Shown here in pieces: positions 54,978 to 64,000 of a DNA stretch of 64,000 nucleotides. The number at the start of each line of letters is the position of its first letter. Positions within the stretch are counted from its first letter, which is position 1. Under the pieces are notes generated by a model. That model had not been told where the DNA came from. It searched no databases and worked only from the letters and a program-made list of their open reading frames with translations. Source of the DNA: Margaritifera margaritifera. Its lineage: Eukaryota; Mollusca; Bivalvia; Unionida; Margaritiferidae. Location: assembly GCA_029931535.1 (NCBI GenBank), contig JAQPZY010001660.1, positions 1,451,001 to 1,515,000 on the forward strand, given 5' to 3'. Both the position numbers and the translations under genes were made by a program.

Positions 54978-55905
54978 AGGCAATTACCTTTTAGTTCACT
55001 ATGCAGCTCTGTCCAAATGGCAATTACTTTTAAATTCATGATGCAGCTCTCTCCATATGGGCAATCACTTTTAAGTTCATGATGCAGCTCTCTCCATATC
55101 GGCAATTACTTTTAAGTTCATGATGCAGCTCTCTCCATATGGGCAATCACTTTTAAGTTCATGATGCAGCTCTCTCCATATCGGCAATCACTTTTAAGTT
55201 CATGATGCAGCTCTCTCCATATCGGCAATCACTTTTAAGTTCATGATGCAGCTCTCTCCATATCGGCAATTACCTTTTAGTTCACTATGCAGCTCTGTCC
55301 AAATGGCAATTACTTTTAAATTCATGATGCAGCTCTCTCCATATGGGCAATTACTTTTAAGTTCATGATGCAGCTCTCTCCATATGGGCAATCACTTTTA
55401 AGTTCATGATGCAGCTCTCTCCATATGGGCAATTACTTTTAAGTTCATGATGCAGCTCTCTCCATATGGGCAATCACTTTTAAGTTCATGATGCAGCTCT
55501 CTCCATATCGGCAATTACTTTTAAGTTCATGATGCAGCTCTCTCCATATGGGCAATTACTTTTAAGTTCATGATGCAGCTCTCTCCATATGGGCAATCAC
55601 TTTTAAGTTCATGATGCAGCTCTCTCCATATGGGCAATCACTTTTAAGTTCATGATGCAGCTCTCTCCATATGGGCAATCACTTTTAAGTTCATGATGCA
55701 GCTCTCTCCATATGGGCAATTACTTTTAAGTTCATGATGCAGCTCTCTCCATATGGGCAATTACTTTTAAGTTCATGATGCAGCTCTCTCCATATGGGCA
55801 ATTACTTTTAAGTTCATGATGCAGCTCTCTCCATATGGGCAATCACTTTTAAGTTCATGATGCAGCTCTCTCCATATGGGCAATTACTTTTAAGTTCACT
55901 ATGCA
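54978..55905 (+). repeat. 41 bp minisatellite, about 23 copies
   Basis: Unit AAGTTCATGATGCAGCTCTC, TCCATATGGGCAATCACTTTT, with CGG/GGG and CAC/TAC variants. A distinctive diverged leader (GGCAATTACCTTTTAGTTCA, then CTCTGTCCAAATGGC) occurs at 54979 and again at 55265, showing duplication of a 286 bp block of seven units. Confidence 0.97.
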
Positions 55906-56159
55906 CCTTTCTCTATATGTAAGTGTCAAACTATTTATCAGTTTCAATGCTTATTTCCATATATGACACATTTTTTTCTAACCTACACAACAAATATACG
56001 TTTATTGCTTTCGATCATTGCAGGTTCCACAACAAACAATATTGAAGCATACTTGCTGCTTGGATGTCCATTCAATGACCCAGTCCTATTGTTACAAAAA
56101 TGTTTGAGTACTTGTTTTCTAATGTACAACAAGAGGCCTGGATGACAGCTACATAAAAC

Positions 56160-57990
56160 CCAGCAAGGGCAGTTGCCCCAAAACTGATGAGGTAGGATGT
56201 TGCTTTCTGAAATGTAAATGTTTTTATACTTTTTATTTATGGCAGGCAAATTGGATTGCAGATATGCATCATTAGTTCAAACTTCAAAGACCCTATGATA
56301 TGATGCTTTCTGTGAAATTTGGTAAAGTTCTTTTTTCACCAGTTTTTTTGAGAAGTTGTGTAAAGGTTTTTTAATTTTTAGTAACAATGGCCATAGAAAT
56401 AGTGGATCAGCATCATTTGTGCATAATTACTGGCCCGTGTGACAAAAATCCTTTGTAGTAAAATTTAGTCTAATTTAATTTATTAGTTTTTTTGATAACT
56501 CATGTTAATTTTAGTCGGGTATGTTTTTTGCTAGTAATGCAACTAAATTTGAATGTACACCAACATTGCTTGTGAAAATTGTATAGGCCTTCTTGCCAAG
56601 ATGTATTTGGTCAAATTGGGTCTAATTCTGTTCAGCAGTTTTTTACAAGTTATCTCAAGGTTTTTGTATTTATAGTAACAGCAGCCATATTTGATAGTGA
56701 ATTGGCATCTTTTGTACAAATTTGCTGACCCTAATGCCAAAGTGCTTTTGGTGAAATTTGGTCTAGTTCTATTTACCAGTTTTTTGAGAAGAAGTCATGT
56801 TAATTTTTTCTGTGAGTTTTCTTTTTGCTAGCAATGCAGCTAAACCTGAAGGTAAAAAAACTTGAAAGGCCTTCGAGCCTAGATGCATTTTGTCAAATTT
56901 GGTAAAATTCTGTTCAGCATTCTTTGAGAAGCTATTTAAATGTTTTTGTATTTTTAGTAACAGCAGCCATATTTGATAGTCAATTGGCATCTTTTGTACA
57001 AATTTAAAAGGCCTTTATGCCAAGATGCGCTGTCAAATTTTGTCTAATTTTGCTGATCAGCTGGTGAGAAGAAATAAATATTTTTAATTTTAGTAATGAC
57101 GGCCATATTTGATGGTTGATTTGCATTATTATGTACAGATTTAAAAGGCCCTTATGCCTGGATGCTGTCAATTTGGATCAAATTCTGTTCGGCAGTTTTC
57201 AAGATCATTTAAACATTTTCCTATTTTTAGTAACAGGCCAAATTTGATGGTGGATCAGCATAATTTATACAAACTTGAAAGGCCTTCATACCAGAATGCT
57301 TTCTGCCAAACTTGGTCAAATTAAATGGTTATTTTGTTTTTTTGGAAATTGTTTAAAGATTTTTCTGTTTTTAGTAATGGTGACCATATTTGCTTATGAA
57401 TTGACATAGCTTGTACAAATTTAAAAGACCTTAATGCTAGGATACATTCTGTCCAATTCTGCTTAATGACCTTTCAGAAGAGGTTGCTCACAGATCTATT
57501 TTTAGAAATAGTGGCTACATTGGATGGTGGATCAGCATCTGTTGTATGAAACTGAAAAGCCTTTATGTAAGGATGCTTTCTGACAAATTTGGTTTCATTT
57601 TAGTTAGAGAAATAATTTTTCAATTTTAGTACAGTATTTGTGAGGCCTTTATGTCAGAATCTTTTGATTCAAATTTGGTCAAATTCTGTTCATTGGTTCC
57701 TTAGATGAAGTTGTGCAAAGTTTTTTCTATTTTTAGTAATGACAGCCATATTTTATGGCAAATCAAAATCATTTTGTATATATCTGAAAGGCCTTTAGGT
57801 CAGAATTTAGTCAAATTCTGTTCAGCTGTGTTTGAGAAGTCATTTAAAGGTTGTTGTTTGTTTTTTTAACAGTGGCCATTTGATGGTGGATCAGCATCAT
57901 TCATATAAACTTGGAAGATTTTATGCCAGCATGCTCTCTGCCATGTTTGGTTGAAATTTGTCTAGTGGTTTTTGAGAAGTTGAAATTACT
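56160..57990 (+). repeat. ~125-150 bp strongly diverged tandem repeat
   Basis: The order 'AAAGGCCTTTATGCCA-GATGC', 'TCAAATTTGGTCAAATTCTGTTCAGCAG', 'TTTTTGAGAAG', 'TATTTTTAGTAACAG', 'GGCCATATTTGATGGTGGATCAGCATC' recurs more than ten times. The GCCATATTTGA block lies near 56390, 56687, 56966, 57111, 57236, 57387, 57512, 57748 and 57878. Wider gaps correspond to missing or eroded blocks. It begins with an AAGAGGCCTGGATG word at 56130. Confidence 0.75.
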
Positions 57991-58099
57991 GATAGAAGAT
58001 AAACTATAGACAACAGAGGTCGTATGACGGGTGATACACAGTTGACACTACGCTGTATCATAAGATCTCTTGGTCTTAAGGTCAGGTGAGCTGAACTAT

Positions 58100-58700
58100 A
58101 TCTTCACAGTGGGAGTTTGAGTCAGGAAATATTGGAATGATCTAGTTTACTCACCTGAGTCAATTTGGATCAAACTTGTCAGGAATGTTCATAAGGACCA
58201 AAATTTTATTTGGGGTGGCTCTCCTAGCTACATTGTGGCTTCCATAGCAACCATACAAAAAAAAACTTTTTCAGAACTCCAGAGTCAGCTATGATCAACT
58301 TAGTAGGAATGTTTTTGAGAACATCCTTTATCAAAATTATGTCCGGTGTGGTCCCATTTACAATGGGGTGGCTTCCTCAGCATACAGACAGAAAAGCTAT
58401 TTTTGACTCCTTCTCTAGAATCCCAGAGCCAATTTTGTTCAACCTAGGTAGGAATATTTCTTTGGACATGATCTATCAAATTTGTGTCTGAGGTGACTCC
58501 TAGCAATGGTATGGCTCCCAAAGCAACCATACAGAAAATCTATTTTCAACTTCTCCAGAAAGGCTAAGCCAAGTTTTATCAAACTTGATAGGAGTGTATC
58601 TTGGGACATGCTTTATCAAAATTGTGTCTGGCATGACTCCCCCAGCAACAGTGTAATGTCTTCGCAACCAGATTTGTGTTTGCAAAAACATATGGTCAAT
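58100..58700 (+). repeat. ~130-145 bp tandem repeat, four copies
   Basis: 'AGAGTCA-TTTTGATCAAACTT-GTAGGAATGTT', 'GACAT-CTTTATCAAAATTGTGTCTG', 'GGCTTCC-AGCAACCATACAGAAAA' recur near 58158, 58285, 58430 and 58566. A preceding hairpin-forming word GATACACAGTTGACACTACG lies at about 58031. Confidence 0.75.
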
Positions 58701-58735
58701 TGCAGCCCAAGAAATACGAGTCCAAAGCATTCCAA

Positions 58736-58870
58736 ATTTATTTAAAATATGGAAATATTGCTTCAGTGGCATGAACATCTAACCAGGTAATCAACATATG
58801 CATAAAAACATGCCTACCAAATTTCATTCTTAATTACAAGTGCAATGTTCCAGTTAGAATGAAATAGAGG
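58736..58870 (+). repeat. Single unit of the GGCATGAAAATC-class repeat
   Basis: ATGGAAATATTGCTTCAGTG, GCATGAACATCT and AACATATGCATA match one unit of the arrays at 61.2 and 62.4 kb. Confidence 0.6.
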
Positions 58871-61120
58871 GATGCCTTGCCTCAACACTCAAAATGTCTG
58901 CCCCACTGCCCCCATTATGTGCTCCTTGGGCCTTTTAGTGTGCCCTCTGCCATCTTGAACAACAAAATTAGTGTCGTTATAAATGCTATGTCATTTTCCA
59001 TATGACTTGCTAGTTAAACTGATTCCTTTAATTGTTTTTCAAACTTGAATCACTTGCTTAATCGATTACAAACCACATTCATGCCAGACTAACTCAAGTG
59101 GCAGATCTGTGTTCTCACCCAAGATTAACTATAAGATCAATGGCATTTCTGCAAGCAGTCCAGCTTGGAAGCATCTATCTCATTGAAGTTCACTAACAAC
59201 AAAGATAACATCACTTGTTCTTTATGCCACATTAAATAATAAGTGTCAGTGCCTAAATATTCCAAGCACAATCCAAATTTTTCATTAAAAAAACAAATGC
59301 AACTTTAAACCATACAATTTTATAATGGTTGTCTGAGAGATTAACACCTACGGTAAAACCATACTTACTGAAAAACATCAACTTAACCAGTTGAATAATC
59401 AGCACAGTTACACAGCACAACCATTCCATCATTCCATAATCTCCTTTTTGGCGAACAACAGCTCTTCATCAAATATCCCATCTGTCTGAGATGGCAATGT
59501 TTACAGGTGTCCACAGACTTTTAATCCTTATGTTAGTAATTTTAATCCAAGAAGAGATAATGTACCAATATACATTATTCCAATTAGGATGTTCAGTTGG
59601 TTCACAATTTTCACATAATATGCCTAAATTTGGAAAAATATAAAGGTGAGGATGAAAACTTATGCACATCTGATGCACGTAAAACATGTAAAATATAACA
59701 AGTAAATGTACATGGTGGGAACAGTGTTTACAGTATGCATAAGTTAAAGGGTGTCCCAGATCTCTGAACAGGAATGACCTGTTAGTCATTCTGTTGACAC
59801 TTTGTATATTCAAAGAAAGCCACTCCAGCTGCAATAAGTAGTACACGAGTTAGGTGTAAGCACAAATGTTCTACATTAAAGTTTAAAAGTCAGACATTGC
59901 TGACTCATGTGTTAAATGAATTCTCTGCAACAATTGTGATTTATTCTGTTTTAATTTACAGAGATGTTGGTGGATGATACCTAGTTAATTGGTATTTTTT
60001 ACTCAGATATTAATGATGATGAAGATTTTGATGCTTTTCAAGCTAAATGGACATTTTGAGAACTTCACTTCTCATAAAATTTGCACTTATACCGATGTTG
60101 GATGTGTACATAATATTAAGAATATTTACTGCATTCCTGGAAATGGACCCCAAAAAACCCCCCCAACAAAAACTCTGATATTTTTACATTAGAATTTATT
60201 AAGGAATGAAAATACTGAACGAAAATGAAAAGCTTTTTCAACTTTCCATAAAGGATCTGTTCTGTAATTACCTTTGACATTCTTTATGGATATTTATTAT
60301 TTTTTCACTTCTTAAACAGCGTAAAAATTCCTCACATTTCATACACTAACATACAGAAGGTAAAATGAATATTGCAGATAGAAAAATTGCATTGAAAGTA
60401 AGTTATAAAAAAATATAAAGCATGTTTTTTTAGTTTATTTATCTTTACTTTTAACTGAATATTTTACATCTGAAAATTTTCAGTGAAAAAATATATGACT
60501 TTAAAGAAAATGTTATGCTTTTAAAAATGGTATATAACTTTGAAAAATTATTTGAAAAACTTGTCCTATAAAGCCAGATTTACCAACGTGCATTCTCTCA
60601 TACTGATACACCAAGAACTGAACAAATTTCCAGTTCTACAAAACTGCCTGTCTGGGCTTCAGTATGAAAAGGGTTAAATGATTTAACATGAAGTCATTAC
60701 TGTCATTACAGCTGTATGACACAGAAAAGTGAAGAATTTTTCTCCAGTCATCTTCGCATGTGAATCTATATCTTGTGTATATTACATTTAATGATGATGT
60801 GTAGAAGGTAATCAGTCCAATATACACAATGTGAGCTGTCAACATGCTCTTGTGATCCTAATTTATATATATATATACATACATATATATATATATATAC
60901 ATATATGTCCATATTGACAGCCTTCTTTTATTTCCTTATCAATTCTACTTTATAGAACACAATTTGAGAAGAAAATAACAATGTAAATTTTTATTTCAAA
61001 TCATAAATATCATTATATTCTCACAGCCAGTGACAAAGACCACTTCTAGCAATAACAACAAAAAATACAGTAAGTACAGTAAGAGGCACCCTTTCTTACG
61101 CCCCCTCCCCCCGACCTGAA
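58871..61120. other. Unrecognised DNA
   Basis: No gene is supported. A 125-codon minus-strand open frame at 59469-59846 contains VNRMTNRSFLFRDLGHPL and several Cys/His residues but matches no family I know. A mixed AT/ATAC tract lies at about 60862-60905. Directly left of the host gene, this may include its downstream flank. Confidence 0.4.
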
Positions 61121-61199
61121 ATTTCTGGTTGCAGCACTGTAGTGGTTTTGGCACAATCAGGCTTTTATCACTCCACCAAAAAAAGGGTCAAAATCGAAC

Positions 61200-61775
61200 A
61201 TTTTTTTAAAAACAATCTTAAAAAATGAAAAATTGTTTTATGAAATGAAAATCTTATCTCGTTATCTACATATGCATACAAATATGTCAACCAATTTCAT
61301 TTCTCTACTTCAAGTGGTTTTGGCAAAACCCTGCTTACAATGTTTTCACAAATCTAAAGTTCAACAAAATAAATGAGTCCAAATGTTTACGAAATTTTTA
61401 ACAAAAATGGAAAATTGCATAAGTGGAATGAAAATCAAATCTAGTCATTTACATATATATGCAAATATGCCTAATAAATTTCATTTGTCTACATCAAATT
61501 GTTTTTTTGAAACTCTGCTAACAATGTTTTCACACAAAAAGTCCAAGTAACAAAATGTCAAAAGGTTTTAAAAGTTGGAAAAATTGCTTCAGTGGCATGA
61601 AAATCAAATAACGTCATCTACATGTACATACAATAATGCAAAAATTTTATATGTCAACATCAAGTAGTTTCTGCACAATTGTGCCAAGAAGCTTCCCGGA
61701 GCACATGGACAGAAGGATGGATGGGTGAACAAAATGCAATCAAGATGTCCCTGCTGCAAGCAGTGGGTGCATAAC
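61200..61775 (+). repeat. ~170-185 bp tandem repeat with unique tail, copy A
   Basis: Three units with 'AATTGCTTCAGTGGCATGAAAATC', 'GTCATCTACATATGCATACAAATATG', 'TTTCATTTGTCTACATCAAGTGGTTTTTGC', 'TAACAATGTTTTCACAC'. They end in a tail: GAGCACATGGACAGAAGGATGGATGG, then AATGCAATCAAGATGTCCCTGCTGCAAGCAGTGGG. The same unit-plus-tail organisation recurs at 62400-62970. Confidence 0.75.
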
Positions 61776-62027
61776 ATTACAGAGAGACTATATGTATACA
61801 TAATAATTTTGAGTCTGAAATTAATTTTTAGTGTCAAAACAGTTTTGGGATTAGGGGCCTGGATTAACAAAAAATAAAAAATTAAACTGGGTACATGAGA
61901 GATTCCAAACCCTGAAGATATAGGAAAAGCTTTCTATAATTTTTCTTTGTTGAAAAGTAAAAGATCAAATAAAATCATCAATAAGTTGATATCAAGAAAT
62001 ATTGTACTTTATACATTACATGCATTA

Positions 62028-62033
62028 TTTATT
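62028..62033 (-). promoter_or_regulatory. Candidate polyadenylation signal AATAAA
   Basis: AATAAA on the minus strand about 155 bp beyond the stop codon of the host gene's last exon. Placement is plausible, but AT-rich DNA gives many such words. Confidence 0.35.
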
Positions 62034-62186
62034 GAGTACTGAAACCATCTTTTAATTATATTATAAACCTTATTCAAATATATGAACAATAGAGTGTATC
62101 CTGATTAACAACTCGGCTTGATATCTTACAAATTTTCTTTAAACAATGTATTTTGTTTCATATAGGTACTGATGTATGCATCCCTG

Positions 62187-62327
62187 TCATATATGTGAAC
62201 AAAACTTCTGCTCTTTCTTTTCATTATCATGGGTCTCCAGGACACCAAGAAGTTCTGAGAAACTCCCATCATCTTCTGATATGAGCTCGGGGCTAAATAC
62301 ACCACCTCCCAGTTTTGTCAAATCACC
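62187..62327 (-). CDS. Terminal coding exon of a host gene
   Basis: On the minus strand a strong acceptor (AAATGTTTTGTTTCAG) at 62328-62343 precedes 47 codons ending in TGA. The protein reads GDLTKLGGGVFSPELISEDD, GSFSELLGVLETHDNEKKEQ, KFCSHI. It is acidic in the middle and ends with Cys four residues from the end, superficially CaaX-like, though His is unusual inside a CaaX box. The exon is exactly 141 bp and phase 0, matching the exon at 63428-63481. Balanced amino-acid use and codon choice differ from the AT-rich surroundings. I do not recognise the protein. Confidence 0.7.
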   Translation of the reverse strand, partial: GDLTKLGGGVFSPELISEDDGSFSELLGVLETHDNEKKEQKFCSHI

Positions 62328-62399
62328 CTGAAACAAAACATTTAATATTATATTTAACCAGAATTGTATGTGTGTGTACCATGTATATCCCCACTGCAG

Positions 62400-62970
62400 C
62401 CAAAAAACAAATGTCCAAGTCCAGAGGATTCAAAAACTTTTAAAAAAGGAAAACAAACTGCTTTAGTGACAAGAAAATATAATCATGTCATCTACTTATA
62501 CATACATATATACATAAAACACTTTGTTTGTTTATATCAAGTGGTTTTTGCACCATCATACTAACAAGGTTTTCCCCCAAAAGTCAAAAATTTATTTTAA
62601 AAATGGAAAAGATGATTTAGTGGTATTGAAATCTAATCAATCATCTAAATATGAATGTCAAATTTTATTTGTCTATTGCAAGTGGATTGTGTGCAGCAGT
62701 GCTACTGTAACAAGGGTTTAATCAATAACAAAAAAATTGCAAACCCAAAGTCCAAAAATTTATAACGTGGTAATTGCTTTAATCTCATGAAAATCTAATC
62801 TGGTTATCTATATGTGCATACATATATGTCCACCAAAGTTTATTTGTCTACATCAAGTAGTTTTTGCGCAATTGTGCAAAAGAGGTTCTCAGACACAGAT
62901 GGACATATGAACAGACTGAGGGATGGATGGACCGGATGAAATCAAGATGCCCCTGCTGCAAATAGTGGGG
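62400..62970 (+). repeat. ~165 bp tandem repeat with unique tail, copy B
   Basis: Same family and orientation as 61200-61775: units with 'GCATACATATATGTC-ACCAAA-TTTATTTGTCTACATCAAGTAGTTTTTGC', then the tail 'GGTTCTCAGACACAGATGGACATATGAAC', 'GGATGGATGGACC' and 'AAATCAAGATGCCCCTGCTGCAAATAGTGGGG'. It lies in the host-gene intron. Confidence 0.75.
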
Positions 62971-63039
62971 ACAAAATAAAATAAAATATTGAAAAACAAT
63001 AACATATTCTAATCTTATTAATCCAATATAAAACACTGA

Positions 63040-63317
63040 ACATGAAAATCCTAGATTGAACATAAAAATCCTAGACTGAACATACAAAATCCTAGACTGA
63101 ACTGACAAAAATCCTAGACTGAGCATACAAAATCTTTTACTGAATATACAAAATCCTAGACTGAACATACAAAATCCTAGATGCAACATTCAAAAATCAT
63201 AGACTGAGCATACAAAATCCTTAATTGAACATACAAAATCCAGACTAAACATACAAAATCCTTGACTGAACATACAAAATCCTAGACTGAACATACAAAA
63301 ATCCTAGACTGAACACA
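63040..63317 (+). repeat. 21 bp minisatellite, about 13 copies
   Basis: Unit AAAATCCTAGACTGAACATAC with substitutions and 1 bp indels. The unit is not a CRISPR repeat: there are no unique spacers. The minus-strand periodic open frame is an artefact. Confidence 0.96.
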
Positions 63318-63427
63318 TTTAATATTTAAGAACTCGTTATAAATCTTTCCCAAACATTATTTAAAAGCTACAGTCTGATAAACTGGAGTTTGATTAAACA
63401 AGTGCTGTCAAAGATAGCATAGCCTAC

Positions 63428-63481
63428 CTCTACACTAATGCCAACTGGTAACATTTGACCAAAATCAAGTTGTTCCAATTT
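63428..63481 (-). CDS. Penultimate coding exon of the host gene
   Basis: On the minus strand GATTTCCTTAG precedes 54 bp, followed by a GTAGGC donor. The phase-0 translation is KLEQLDFGQMLPVGISVE with no stop, and the exon joins in frame to the terminal exon. The short length makes it less certain alone, but both splice sites and the phase agree. Upstream exons would lie beyond 63500. I found none before 64000. Confidence 0.6.
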
Positions 63482-64000
63482 CTAAGGAAATCTAAGCATG
63501 CTAGGTAAATATTTGTTTGACCTTTTTTGTAAAAAACAAAAAGGTTTAGCATTATAAAACCTGGTTGACAGCATTGCTTGGTTATTGGGGAACAGTTAAC
63601 TATGCAATTTGAATGGGGTAATAAAAACTAAGCACTCTTTAATTTGGGATTTACCTGATTAATGAACAAACATGTACCTGTAGAGTCAGTAGTAAAAAAG
63701 ACATTGATCCCTAACAACCAACTTTGACTGATGACAATGAAGCTTCAAATATTAGTCACAGTGACCTCCTGATCTAATTTTGGAATGATAACGTTATACA
63801 TACCAATGAGTATCCATGCAAAGATACATTGTGATACAAGGAACATTGCTTGAGAAACTGACTTGAATGCATAACTCAAAGTCATTGATGCATGAAATGT
63901 AGATCACCATGACCTGTTTTTGATTTGATGTAGTACTAAACATAATGGATCTGCAGGCAAATGAAATGTCCGAGGTAAAAGAAGTCACTCAAGTGTGAAA
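63482..64000. other. Presumed host-gene intron
   Basis: AT-rich DNA with 'GTCACAGTGACCTCCTGATC' and 'GATCACCATGACCTG' wording of the bivalve-type dispersed repeats. No exon was recognised. Confidence 0.45.

Larger units (their letters stand above)
62328..63427 (-). other. Intron of the host gene, filled with repeats
   Basis: Bounded by GTAGGC at the donor (63427 and below) and TTTCAG at the acceptor. It holds copy B of the unit-plus-tail repeat and the 21 bp array. Inferred from the two exons only. Confidence 0.6.

Noticed and set aside
55200..55391. Minus-strand open frame with repeated 'GESCIMNLKV' peptides
   Set aside because: A translation of the 41 bp array, whose length is not a multiple of three.
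59955..59983. Short terminal exon after TTTTAATTTACAG
   Set aside because: Only seven codons to a stop. Such acceptor-like words are frequent in AT-rich DNA.
63040..63317. CRISPR-like regular array
   Set aside because: The 21 bp units abut with no unique spacers, and the DNA is eukaryotic.

Overview
This is an AT-rich animal nuclear DNA window built almost entirely of decayed transposable elements, satellites and microsatellites. Mollusc, most likely a bivalve, is my inference. It rests on the mixture of tRNA-derived SINEs, long APE-type LINEs, a Penelope-like element, Polinton/Maverick DNA, and arrays of diverged 130-180 bp repeats carrying 'TGACCTTGACCTT'-type and 'AAGAGGCC'-type words common in bivalve genomes. 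The only convincing host gene is the 3' end of one on the minus strand at the right edge: two exons at 63428-63481 and 62187-62327, in matching phase and with good splice sites.

Layout. 0.7-6.0 kb holds a LINE ORF1 fragment and a broken L1/Tx1-like LINE on the + strand, split by a tRNA-derived SINE at 5.28-5.49 kb. 6-11 kb is mostly unrecognised AT-rich DNA. 11.0-12.9 kb is an old satellite with a ~171 bp monomer. 12.9-16.8 kb is a nearly full-length but dead minus-strand LINE. 16.8-17.6 kb is three tandem units, each with a tRNA-like block. 18.8-27.4 kb is a decayed Polinton (Maverick/adintovirus-type) with a protein-primed DNA polymerase B, a BIR (inhibitor-of-apoptosis-like) module, several small structural-type ORFs, an rve integrase and the 5' end of another gene; a minus-strand zinc-knuckle remnant lies inside it. 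27.5-28.4 kb has the 11-13 kb satellite again, in inverted orientation. 28.4-38 kb is non-autonomous hAT-type elements, microsatellites and short tandem arrays. 38.5-41 kb has a LINE tail, then a second decayed Polinton-type integrase with a chromodomain and unassigned ORFs. 42.9-44.8 kb is a minus-strand Penelope-like element. 45.6-48.4 kb is a minus-strand RNase-H-bearing LINE, followed by two different tRNA-derived SINEs. 51.4-63.3 kb is a succession of tandem arrays (periods 21, 40, 41, 59, and ~130-180 bp) leading into the host gene.

Almost all coding remnants carry stops and frameshifts, and several catalytic residues are lost (polymerase motif C and exonuclease III, both integrases, a BIR zinc ligand). 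They are therefore fossils and not active genes. The most interesting points are the BIR module within the Polinton, the second chromodomain integrase, the satellite in opposite orientation on the two sides of the Polinton segment, and a 3'-tail word shared by a SINE and a LINE family.
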